Source: DAOTXL01 sp034435455 (GTDB taxonomy: Bacteria; Chloroflexota; Anaerolineae; JAAYZQ01). From it: DNA of 64,000 nt. Location: contig DAOTXL010000123.1 of the NCBI GenBank assembly GCA_034435455.1, forward strand, positions 62,001 to 126,000, in the 5' to 3' direction. Every line of letters starts with the position of its first letter. Position 1 is the stretch's first letter. The notes under the pieces were generated by a model. It did not search any database and was not told where the DNA came from. It saw only the letters and a program-made list of their open reading frames with translations. Both the position numbers and the translations under genes were made by a program. Below, piece by piece: positions 8,120-16,295 of this stretch.

Positions 8120-10564
8120 ATGAAACAGGTAATATTGCCTGTAAGAGGCATGACCTGCGCCAACTGCTCGCTGGCCATCGAGCGGAACCTGAAGCGGCTG
8201 GAAGGGGTGCAGGAGGCGACGGTAAACCTGGCCACGGAAAAAGCCTCGGTCCTCTACGACCCGGCTGTGGTCAGAGAGACCGATTTTCTTGCACTCATCC
8301 GCAACATCGGGTATGATGTAGCGACAACCAGGGCAGAGCTGCCCATTATCGGCATGACGTGCGCCAACTGCGCCCTGACCATCGAGCGGGCGCTGAGGCG
8401 GTTGGACGGGGTGGTGGAGGCCAACGTCAACCTGGCCGGTGAGCGGGCCAGCGTGGAGTACCTGCCCGGCGTGGTCAGCCTGGCCGCCATCCAGCAGGCC
8501 ATCCGCGACGCAGGCTACGAGGTCCTGATCCCCGGCCAGGGCGAGGCAGCCGAGGATGTAGAACGCGCGGCCCGCCAGGCCGAGATCCGCAATCAGACGC
8601 GCAAGTTCTGGGTCGGCGTGGCCTTTTCGCTGCCGCTCTTCCTGCTGGCGATGGGCCGCGACATGGGCCTGCTGGGCATGGGGGCCCATGCGCCGTGGGT
8701 CAACTGGCTCTTCCTCCTCCTGGCCACCCCCGTCCAGTTTTACGTGGGGTGGGACTATTACGTCGGCGGATTCAAGAGCCTGCGGGCCGGATCGGCCAAC
8801 ATGGACGTGCTGGTAGCCATGGGCTCCTCGGCGGCGTACTTTTACAGTGTAGCGGTGCTGCTATTCCCCGGCATCGGGGGGCACGTCTATTTCGAGACCT
8901 CGGCGCTGATCATCACCCTCATCAAGCTGGGCAAAATGCTGGAAGCACGGGCCAAAGGCCGAACCTCGGAGGCGATCAAAAAGCTGATGGGGCTCCGGCC
9001 CAAAACGGCCCACGTGCTCCGCGACGGCGAGGAGGTCGAGGTCCCGGTCGAGGCGGTGGCTCTGGGCGACATGGTCGTCGTCCGGCCCGGCGAACGGCTG
9101 CCGGTGGACGGCGTGATCCTCGAGGGCCATTCGGCGGTGGACGAGACGATGCTCACCGGCGAGAGCCTGCCGGTGGACAAAAAGCCGGGCGACGAGGTCA
9201 TCGGCGGGACGATCAACAGGCAGGGCCTCCTCAAGGTCGAAGCCACCCGCATCGGCGCCCAGACCGCCCTGGCCCAGATCATCCGCCTGGTGGAGGAAGC
9301 GCAGGGATCGAAGGCACCCATCCAACGCCTGGCCGACCGGGTCTCGGCGGTCTTTGTGCCGGCGGTCATCGCCGTGGCGTTGGTGACCTTTCTGGCCTGG
9401 CTACTCATCGGCGGCGCGGGCTTTACCCAGAGCATTCTGTACATGGTCGCCGTGCTGGTCATCGCCTGCCCCTGCGCCCTGGGCCTGGCCACCCCGACGG
9501 CCATCATGGTCGGCACGGGCAAGGGCGCGGAACAGGGCATCCTCTTCAAGAACAGCGAGGCCCTGGAGCGCGCCCACGAGTTGACCACTGTGGTGCTGGA
9601 CAAAACCGGGACGATTACGCGCGGCGAGCCATCGGTGACCGACCTGGTTCCAAGAGACCAGTTCCAGGCAGCCAGGGACCTGCAATCCGCAACCGGCAAC
9701 TCGCTCCTCCGTCTGGCAGCGTCGGCAGAGCGAGGGTCGGAACACCCGGTGGGACAGGCGATTGTCCGGGCAGCCGAGGCCAGGGGACTGGTGCTGAGCG
9801 AGCCCCAGGGGTTTGAAGCGATAGCCGGACAGGGGATCGCCGCGACGGTGGACGGTCAGCGGGTCCTGGTCGGTTCGAAACGCCTGCTGGAGAACAACGG
9901 CGTCGCGCTCGCAGGGTTCGACGAGGTGCTGACCCGGCTGGAGGGGGAAGCCAAGACGGCCATGCTGGTGGCGGTGGACGGCCAGGCTGTCGGCGTCGTG
10001 GCCGTGGCCGACACGACCAAAGAGGGCTCGGAGGAGGCCATCGCCCGGATGAAGGCCCTGGGCCTGGAGGTGATCCTGATCAGCGGCGACAACCGGCGCA
10101 CGGCGGAAGTGATCGGCCGACAGATGGGGATAGACCGGGTGATGGCCGAGGTGCTGCCGGGCGACAAGGCCGGGCAGATCAAGGCGCTGCAGGCGGAAGG
10201 GCGGACGGTGGGCATGGTGGGCGACGGGATCAACGACGCACCGGCCCTGGCCCAGGCCGACGTAGGCATTGCCATCGGCACGGGGACCGATGTGGCTATG
10301 GCCACCGCCGATGTGACGCTGATGAGCGGCGATCTGCGGGGGGTGCCCCGCGCCATCGCCCTCAGCCGGGCCACGATGCGCACCATCAAGCAGAACCTGT
10401 TCTGGGCCTTTTTCTACAACGTGATCCTGATCCCGCTGGCCGCCGGAGCGTTCTACCCCTCGCTGGGATTGCGCCTGCACCCTGTGCTGGCTGCCGGGGC
10501 CATGGCGTTCAGCAGCATCTTTGTGGTCAGCAACTCGCTGCGCCTGCGAAGGACCAGATATTAG
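8120..10564 (+). CDS. copA: Copper-translocating P1B-type ATPase
   Basis: The 814-residue pump has two N-terminal HMA domains with GMTCANC motifs (Cys13/16 and Cys81/84), then the usual eight membrane helices. The ion-binding CPC is at residues 450-452 (VIACPCALGLATPT). The actuator TGES, the phosphorylation motif DKTGTIT (Asp494), SEHP in the nucleotide domain (HP motif) and the GDGINDAPALAQADVGIAIG hinge are all intact. The CPC plus two CxxC domains define a Cu(I) exporter of the CopA/P1B-1 type. It is co-transcribed with csoR and copZ and should export copper from the cytoplasm. No truncation or missing motif was seen. Confidence 0.95.
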   Translation: MKQVILPVRGMTCANCSLAIERNLKRLEGVQEATVNLATEKASVLYDPAVVRETDFLALIRNIGYDVATTRAELPIIGMTCANCALTIERALRRLDGVVEANVNLAGERASVEYLPGVVSLAAIQQAIRDAGYEVLIPGQGEAAEDVERAARQAEIRNQTRKFWVGVAFSLPLFLLAMGRDMGLLGMGAHAPWVNWLFLLLATPVQFYVGWDYYVGGFKSLRAGSANMDVLVAMGSSAAYFYSVAVLLFPGIGGHVYFETSALIITLIKLGKMLEARAKGRTSEAIKKLMGLRPKTAHVLRDGEEVEVPVEAVALGDMVVVRPGERLPVDGVILEGHSAVDETMLTGESLPVDKKPGDEVIGGTINRQGLLKVEATRIGAQTALAQIIRLVEEAQGSKAPIQRLADRVSAVFVPAVIAVALVTFLAWLLIGGAGFTQSILYMVAVLVIACPCALGLATPTAIMVGTGKGAEQGILFKNSEALERAHELTTVVLDKTGTITRGEPSVTDLVPRDQFQAARDLQSATGNSLLRLAASAERGSEHPVGQAIVRAAEARGLVLSEPQGFEAIAGQGIAATVDGQRVLVGSKRLLENNGVALAGFDEVLTRLEGEAKTAMLVAVDGQAVGVVAVADTTKEGSEEAIARMKALGLEVILISGDNRRTAEVIGRQMGIDRVMAEVLPGDKAGQIKALQAEGRTVGMVGDGINDAPALAQADVGIAIGTGTDVAMATADVTLMSGDLRGVPRAIALSRATMRTIKQNLFWAFFYNVILIPLAAGAFYPSLGLRLHPVLAAGAMAFSSIFVVSNSLRLRRTRY

Positions 10565-10645
10565 ATATTGGACCTTGGCGTTAGAACTGAACGCCAGGGA
10601 ATTCCAACTATCTAACCTCAATATATAGCATTGAAAGGAGATGGA

Positions 10646-12478
10646 ATGAAACAAAAACATAGCTGGTGGATCGCCCTGGTGGTGGTGGCGTTGCTGGTAG
10701 CGGCCTGCGGCCCGGAAATGGCCACACCGACGCCAGGCGGGAAGGTGGCCGCTACCCCAACATCAGGCGGAAAGGCGGCCAACCCCACGGCCACGGTCGC
10801 CCAGATTCAGGCCACGACCCCTGCGCAGGCCCAACCGGTCGCAGCCGACGACTGGCGTGTGCAGGGCCCTCCCACCGCCCCGGTGACGATCATCGAGTAC
10901 TCTGATTTCCAGTGACCCTACTGCGCTCGCTACGTCCGTGAGACGTACCCGCAGATCGAAGAGGCCTATATCAAGACCGGGCAGGTGCGCTACATCTTTC
11001 GCCATTTCCCGCTCTCCTCGATCCATCCCCAGGCGGCCAAAGCGGCCGAAGCCGCCGAGTGCGCCGGTGAGCAGGGCAAATTCTGGGAGATGCACGATGC
11101 GCTCTTTAACAGCCAGGGGCAATGGTCGGGCAAACAGGACGCCATCCAGCAGTTCAAGCGGATAGCCGGCGCGTTGGGGGTGAACCAGGCCCAATTCGAC
11201 GCCTGCCTCGACGGCGGCAACTATGCCGCCAAAGTGAATGCCGACCTCCAGGAAGGCGCAGCCGCCGGCGTGAACGGCACACCCGCCTTCCGCATCAACG
11301 GCGTGGCGATTTCGGGCGCACAACCCTTCTCGGTGTTCAAGCAGAAGATCGAGTATTTTGCAGCGGGAGGCAAAGCGCCCACCCTGGAAATAGGGGCCGA
11401 CAGTTACCGCAGCATGGGCCGGGCCGACGCCCCGGTGGTTATCACCGAGTTCTCCGACTTTCAGTGCCCGGCCTGCGGTCAGGTCGCCCGCATGGTGATC
11501 CCAGAGTTGCTCAAGCAGTACGTAGACACCGGCCGGGTACGGTTCGTATACCGCGAGTTCCCCCTGACCTCCATCCATCCTCTGGCGCAGAAAGCCTCAG
11601 AAGCAGCGGTGTGTGCCGGCTATCAGGGTCAATACTGGGGGATGAATGAAAAGCTCTTTGCCGCCCAGAGTGAGTGGGGGGCGCAAGGGGCAGACCCGGT
11701 CAGTTTCTTTAAACAATATGCCAGGGAATTGGGCGTGGATGGCAAAACGTTCGACGACTGCCTGGATTCCGGTCAGGCGGCCACCGAAGTTCAGGGGGAG
11801 ATGATGGCCGGAGAGATGGCCGAAGTGCAGGCCACACCCACCTTCTTTATCAACGACATCCCGATCCAGGGTGGCCGCTCCATCGAAACATTCGGCCAGA
11901 TCATCGACTATGTGGCGGCCGGTGGCAAGGTGCCGGACATCGTCCCCACCGACGACTGGCACACCCGGGGCAACTGGCAGACGGCCAGGGCTGTCACCGT
12001 GGCTTTTGTGGACTATGCCAGCCCCGAGTCGGCCCAGCACGCCCTCCAGGTATTGCCCCAACTGATGGAGACCTATGTCAATACCGGCCAACTGTTCTAC
12101 GTCCTGCACCCCTGGACCGAGAAGGGGGATAGCCCCGGCGCTCAGGCAGCTACAGCCGCCGAGTGCGCCGGGCAGCAGGGCAAGTTCTGGGAGATGCACG
12201 ACCGGCTTTTCGCTCAGCAAGACAAGTGGACCCAGGCTGCCGAGCCCCGGCTCCTGTTCCTGAGCTACGCCCAGACACTGGACCTCGACACCGCCCAATT
12301 CGAGACCTGCCTGGACTCGGACTGGGCCAGGATGCGGGTGCAGGCCGGCAGTGTGGTGGCAGCGATCTATGGCGTGCCTGGCGCCCCGGTGTTCCTGTTC
12401 AACAACGGCCAGGGGAAGCAGGGTTCGCTCCCATTCGACGAGTTCAAGACGATCATTGACTCGATCATCGGTCAGTAA
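10646..12478 (+). CDS. Lipoprotein with three DsbA-like thioredoxin domains; candidate selenoprotein (in-frame TGA, Sec90)
   Basis: Reading through the TGA at 10913-10915 gives a single 610-residue protein. It has an AAGGAG ribosome site, a lipoprotein signal (hydrophobic core, lipobox VAAC), a Pro/Thr linker and three tandem DsbA-like domains. The TGA falls exactly on the first active-site Cys: YSDFQ-stop-PYCARY, against FSDFQCPACGQ in domain 2 (Cys274/277). The frame stays open and homologous to domain 2 on both sides. Domain 3 has lost both Cys (VDYASPESAQ) but keeps the AECAGQQGKFWEMHD helix and cis-Pro loop. A 6-bp SECIS-like hairpin follows the TGA. The leading explanation is selenocysteine; a nonsense mutation or base error is the alternative. 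The position before the ccm cluster suggests extracytoplasmic thiol redox work. Confidence 0.75.
10931..10947 (+). promoter_or_regulatory. SECIS-like hairpin downstream of the in-frame TGA
   Basis: The stem TACGTC (10931-10936) pairs perfectly with GACGTA (10942-10947) around a five-base loop CGTGA. The loop begins 21 bases after the TGA and has a G at its second position. This fits the published bacterial SECIS pattern: loop about 16-37 bases from UGA, short upper stem, and G in the first two loop bases. Sequence alone does not prove function. Confidence 0.55.
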
Positions 12479-12550
12479 AGGTGCGCCAGGAACACTGAAA
12501 GCCCTGTGACTCTCTGCGTTCCCGGCATGTCCCGGCGGATTGGACAGGCT

Positions 12551-13441
12551 ATGGGCCGACCCTTTCTCTCACTGTTGTTCTGTCTGGCGTTGCTGGTTGG
12601 GCCCGCAGAGGCTCAACCGGTCCCTACCCTCTCCGACCTGGAAATCTCCCTGTGGCCGGAGTACGACCAGCCAGCGGTGTTGGTCATCTATCGCGGGCAG
12701 TTTGCCGCCGACACACCGCTGCCGGTCGCCGTGGAGATCCGCATCCCGGCCCGCGCCGGCCAACCCCATGCCGTCGCCCACGTGGCCGGAGAGGGACAGT
12801 TGCTCAACCAGGAGTATACAACCCGCCCAGAGGGGGAGTGGCTGGTCGTATCGTTCGATCTGCCCACCGGCGGCTTTCAGCTCGAATACTATGACCCGCT
12901 GCCGGTGGACGAAAGCGGCCGGCGGACCTACACCTTTACCTGCGTGGCCGATTACCCTGTTGCCGCGTTACATCTGGAATTCCAGGTGCCGGCAACAGCC
13001 GAGGGCTTTGCCCTCGACCCGGCCGCTCCCCCGGCCGTCCAGAAGGCTGACGGCCTGCTTTACCACCTGGTAGAAGCAGGGCCCCTGGACCAGGGAGAGA
13101 CAAAAAGCTGGACGTTCACCTATCGCAAAGCCGATTCCGTCCTGAGCGTGGAGGCAGCCGGCCCCCTTCCGACAGCCATGCCGGGCGCTCTACCGGCGGC
13201 AAAGGAAACAGTGACCCCACCCTGGCTCATCTTTCTCATCGCTTTTGTTGCTTTGATAGCTGCAGGTACGGCTGCCTTCTGGCTGGGCCAGCGTACATCC
13301 CCGCCGCCTGCCGGGTACCGGCGACAGGCCGGCAGCCACCCGGCTCCGTCCGCTCTGTTTTGCCACCAATGCGGCACCCCTCTGCGGCCCGATTCCAGGT
13401 TTTGCCACCACTGTGGGGCGGGTGTAAGGCGTAAAACGTAA
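12551..13441 (+). CDS. Membrane-anchored protein with C-terminal zinc ribbon, ccm cluster
   Basis: From the ATG at 12551 the product is 296 residues: a signal peptide (FLSLLFCLALLVGPAEAQ), an exported beta-rich region of ~190 residues, one membrane helix (LIFLIAFVALIAAGTAAFWL) and a cytoplasmic zinc ribbon with paired FCHQCG and FCHHCG. Starts at 12506 (GTG) and 12527 are in frame but would put extra residues before the signal peptide. The exported region matches no family I can name. It sits just before ccmE and belongs with two further zinc-ribbon or Ig-like proteins of this cluster, so an accessory role in cytochrome c maturation is inferred from context only. Confidence 0.7.
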   Translation: MGRPFLSLLFCLALLVGPAEAQPVPTLSDLEISLWPEYDQPAVLVIYRGQFAADTPLPVAVEIRIPARAGQPHAVAHVAGEGQLLNQEYTTRPEGEWLVVSFDLPTGGFQLEYYDPLPVDESGRRTYTFTCVADYPVAALHLEFQVPATAEGFALDPAAPPAVQKADGLLYHLVEAGPLDQGETKSWTFTYRKADSVLSVEAAGPLPTAMPGALPAAKETVTPPWLIFLIAFVALIAAGTAAFWLGQRTSPPPAGYRRQAGSHPAPSALFCHQCGTPLRPDSRFCHHCGAGVRRKT

Positions 13442-13471
13442 AGAGGAAGGCGGAAGGCGCAGAGGAGGATT

Positions 13472-13861
13472 ATGTCGTCCAAGGCGAAATTCCTGACCGG
13501 AGGGGTGGCCGTGGTCGCCATGATCGGTGTGTTGATCGCCACCAGCTTTTCCGGCTCAACCACCGACTATTTGACCATCGCCGAGGTCAAGGCCCTGGGA
13601 CCAGGCCAGCCCCGCAATTCCCGGGTGGCCGGCGAGATCGTGCCCGATTCGGTCCGGTATGACACCGCCGACCTGCACCTGACCTTCGAGATCCGCGATG
13701 AGACCGGACGGTTGTCCATCTCCTATCACGGCCCGCAGCCCGATATGCTGGTGGACGCTGTGGAGGCAGTGGCCATCGGCAAGTACAACCCGGCAACAGG
13801 GGTCTTTGAGGCCGAAGAGCTGTTGATGAAGTGCCCGTCCAAGTATGAGGAAAAGGATTAG
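13472..13861 (+). CDS. ccmE: Periplasmic heme chaperone CcmE, Cys-type (CxxxY)
   Basis: This 129-residue CcmE/CycJ protein has an N-terminal membrane anchor (FLTGGVAVVAMIGVLIATSF) and an OB-fold domain (RVAGEIVPDSV, LTFEIRD, ISYHGPQPDML). The heme-binding motif near the C-terminus reads CPSKY (Cys121, Tyr125), where classical CcmE has HxxxY. Cys-type CcmE is known from some Deltaproteobacteria and archaea and defines a System I variant. It should accept heme from CcmC with the CcmAB ATPase and hand it to CcmF, all encoded just downstream. Confidence 0.9.
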   Translation: MSSKAKFLTGGVAVVAMIGVLIATSFSGSTTDYLTIAEVKALGPGQPRNSRVAGEIVPDSVRYDTADLHLTFEIRDETGRLSISYHGPQPDMLVDAVEAVAIGKYNPATGVFEAEELLMKCPSKYEEKD

Positions 13862-13952
13862 AGTCTGTCCGAACAACAGGCGTAGGACAGCCTTTTCAGA
13901 CTATCCGGGCAGGCTTTCCAGCCTGCCCTCCCGATTTTTCGAACAGGCTTTT
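13861..13952. repeat. MITE-like palindromic intergenic element, copy 1
   Basis: About 92 bases between ccmE and ccmF start AGAGTCTGTCCGAAC and end with an imperfect inverted copy (TTCGAACAGGCTTT). The centre is TCCGGGCAGGCTTTCCAGCC. The same ends and centre recur at 31565-31660, and the ends recur at 29949-30059. It is likely a non-autonomous mobile element; no coding capacity was seen. Confidence 0.6.
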
Positions 13953-13968
13953 AGCGGGGCAGAGTGAG

Positions 13969-15945
13969 TTGATCCTGGCAGATATCGGGTATGGCGCATT
14001 GCTGCTGACACTCGCCGTCGCGGCCTGGGCGGCCATCGCTGCACTGATGGGAGCGCAGAGCCATCGGCCTGAACTGGTTGCCAGCGCGCGGAATGGGTTG
14101 CTGGTCACGGCCGGACTCTCCACCCTGGCCGTTGTGGTGCTGCTGATCCTGTTGTTGACCCACAACTTTCAGGTCCAATATGTTTACGAGCATGTGAGCA
14201 GCTACCTCGCCCCGGCCTATGTGCTGTCTGCTTTCTGGGCGGGCATGGAAGGCTCGCAACTTCTCTGGCTGTGGATGCTGGCTCTGTTCAGCGCCCTGCT
14301 GGTGCTGGGCCGCCTGGAATCGGGTCCGGCCTGGGACCGGGAACTGCGGCCCTATGCCATGGCGGTGCTGGCCTTTACCCAGGCGTTCCTGGCGCTGCTG
14401 CTGATCCTGCTCAGCAACCCTTTCGCGCTTTTGCCGACGGCACCCGCGGAGGGGGTCGGCCTGAACCCGCTGCTCCAGAATGTGGGGATGATCCTCCATC
14501 CGCCCATCATCTTTGCGGCCTATGCCCTGTGGACCATCCCCTTTGCCTACGCCTTTGCGGCCCTGGTCACAGGCCAACCGGACGCGGCCTGGCTGCGGGG
14601 CACGCGGCGCTGGACCTTGGCCGCCTGGGCCTCGTTGGGCATCGGCATCCTGGTCGGTGCCTGGTGGGCCTACCTGGAGTTGGGGTGGGGGGGCTACTGG
14701 GGCTGGGACCCGGTCGAAAACTCTTCCTTCATCCCCTGGTTGGTGGGGACCGCTTTTGTCCACTCGGCCATCATCCAGGAGCGGCGGGACATGTTCCGTG
14801 CCTGGAGCGTGTTGTTGGCGGCCTTGACCTTTGCCCTGACCCTGTTTGCCACCTTCATCACCCGGTCGGGCCTGATCCAATCGGTGCACGCCTTTGCCGC
14901 GTCGCCCATCGGCTGGTATTACCTGGGGTACATCGGCCTGGTGTTGGCCGTGACCATCGGCCTGGTGCTGGCCCGGCGGCGGGAACTGGCAGGCAAGGGG
15001 GAACTGGGCGACCTGCTTTCGCGGGAGTTTGTCTTTTTAATCGCCAACCTGCTCTTTTTGGGGTCGGCGGCGGCGGTGTTGTTGGGCACCCTCTGGCCGA
15101 CCTTTACCGAGGCGGTGCGCGGCGTGGCCAGCAGCCTCGCCCCGGAGAACTATAACCGCTTCATGGGCCCCCTGGGGCTGGTGATGGTGCTGCTCATCGG
15201 CCTCTGTCCGTTGATGGATTGGCGCAGGGTCCGCCTCGAGCGCCTGTTGCGCAATCTGTGGGTCCAAACCCTGGTCGCCATCGTCACTGCCCTGCTGTTG
15301 ACCCTGCTCGGCTACCGTGAGGTGTGGGCCGTGGTCTCGTTCACGATCACGGCCTTTGTAGCCGCCACCGTGCTCCTGCAACTGGCTCAGGGCATCGTCG
15401 CCTCCGTGAGGAGGGCGGGGGAGAACCCCGTTGTGGCCGCGGCGCGGGCCATCGGCAGCAATCGGCGGCGCTACGGGGGCCAGCTCATCCACTTTTCGAT
15501 CCTGCTCATCGTCATGGGCATCACCGGCTCCCAGGCCTATCAAACCGAGGTGCAGGTGGCCCTGGCCACCGGTGAGTCGGTGGAAGTGCAGGGCTATATC
15601 CTGACCTACACCGACTATGTCTTTCGGCGGATCGAAGAGAACGGCAACAAGGTGCTGAACGAGGCGGTGGTGGAGGTTTACCGGGGAGGGCGCAAGGTGA
15701 CCACGGTCCGGCCCCAACGCAACCTGCACAGCAACGCGCAAGGGGCCGTGACCGAAGTCGCGTTGCGCTCCAACCTGAAAGAGGACCTGTACCTGATCCT
15801 GGCCGGCCTGGAGGCCAATGGGCTGGCGGCGTTCCAGGTGCTGATCAATCCGCTGGTCATCTGGCTGTGGATTGGGGGGGCAGTGATGATCGCCGGCACC
15901 CTGATCGTCGCCTGGCCGGCCCGCCGACCGGGGAGGCAGCCATGA
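13969..15945 (+). CDS. ccmF: Cytochrome c heme lyase subunit CcmF
   Basis: The 658-residue polytopic protein has some 14-15 membrane helices and the heme-handling WWD signature WGGYWGWDPVENS around residue 240. Other CcmF landmarks are HPPIIFAAYALWTIPFAYAF and FATFITRSGLIQSVHAF, and there is a large periplasmic loop before the last helix. The family ligates heme from CcmE to apocytochrome CxxCH sites. The best start is a TTG at 13969 behind GGGGCAGAG, because no ATG is in frame upstream. The stop overlaps the next ATG as ATGA. No ccmH gene (LRCxxC oxidoreductase) is found nearby. Confidence 0.92.
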   Translation: MILADIGYGALLLTLAVAAWAAIAALMGAQSHRPELVASARNGLLVTAGLSTLAVVVLLILLLTHNFQVQYVYEHVSSYLAPAYVLSAFWAGMEGSQLLWLWMLALFSALLVLGRLESGPAWDRELRPYAMAVLAFTQAFLALLLILLSNPFALLPTAPAEGVGLNPLLQNVGMILHPPIIFAAYALWTIPFAYAFAALVTGQPDAAWLRGTRRWTLAAWASLGIGILVGAWWAYLELGWGGYWGWDPVENSSFIPWLVGTAFVHSAIIQERRDMFRAWSVLLAALTFALTLFATFITRSGLIQSVHAFAASPIGWYYLGYIGLVLAVTIGLVLARRRELAGKGELGDLLSREFVFLIANLLFLGSAAAVLLGTLWPTFTEAVRGVASSLAPENYNRFMGPLGLVMVLLIGLCPLMDWRRVRLERLLRNLWVQTLVAIVTALLLTLLGYREVWAVVSFTITAFVAATVLLQLAQGIVASVRRAGENPVVAAARAIGSNRRRYGGQLIHFSILLIVMGITGSQAYQTEVQVALATGESVEVQGYILTYTDYVFRRIEENGNKVLNEAVVEVYRGGRKVTTVRPQRNLHSNAQGAVTEVALRSNLKEDLYLILAGLEANGLAAFQVLINPLVIWLWIGGAVMIAGTLIVAWPARRPGRQP

Positions 15946-16295
15946 GCCTGGTCGTCTTTTTGTTGCTGGCGGCGCTCTCGGCGGTGGTTGTCGCCTATCC
16001 CCTTTTGCCGGGGCGCACGCCCCAGATGGACGCTCCCTCCCTCACCGACGCCGATATCGAGCAGGCGGTGCGTCGGCTGCGCCGCGCCCGGCGTGTGGAC
16101 AGAGGCCGGCTTGCCTGTCCTGCCTGCGGCCACGCCTGCCGGCCGGAAGACCGCTTCTGTGTGAGCTGCGGCAGCGCATTGCCCCCCGCGACCCCGGTCG
16201 GGACGGTGTGCCCGGCCTGCGGCGCGGATGTGCGTGCCGGGGACCGGTTTTGCGCCCGGTGCGGCCAGGTCCTGTCTGCCGAGGAGGTGGCCTGA
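15942..16295 (+). CDS. Membrane-anchored double zinc-ribbon protein
   Basis: The 117-residue protein has one N-terminal membrane helix (SLVVFLLLAALSAVVVAYPL), a short acidic/basic helix (ADIEQAVRRLRRARR) and two zinc ribbons (ACPACGH...FCVSCGS and VCPACGA...FCARCGQ), eight Cys in all. The start overlaps the ccmF stop (ATGA) and its own stop overlaps the next start, so it is translationally coupled inside the ccm operon. A similar anchor-plus-helix layout occurs in CcmH/CcmI-type subunits, but no catalytic CxxC of CcmH is recognisable and the function is unknown. Confidence 0.75.
   Translation: MSLVVFLLLAALSAVVVAYPLLPGRTPQMDAPSLTDADIEQAVRRLRRARRVDRGRLACPACGHACRPEDRFCVSCGSALPPATPVGTVCPACGADVRAGDRFCARCGQVLSAEEVA

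Noticed and set aside
10985..12478. Reading the DsbA-like protein as a separate gene starting at ATG 10985
   Set aside because: That start lies inside a thioredoxin domain and has no ribosome site; the lipoprotein signal and active site are in the same frame upstream of the TGA.
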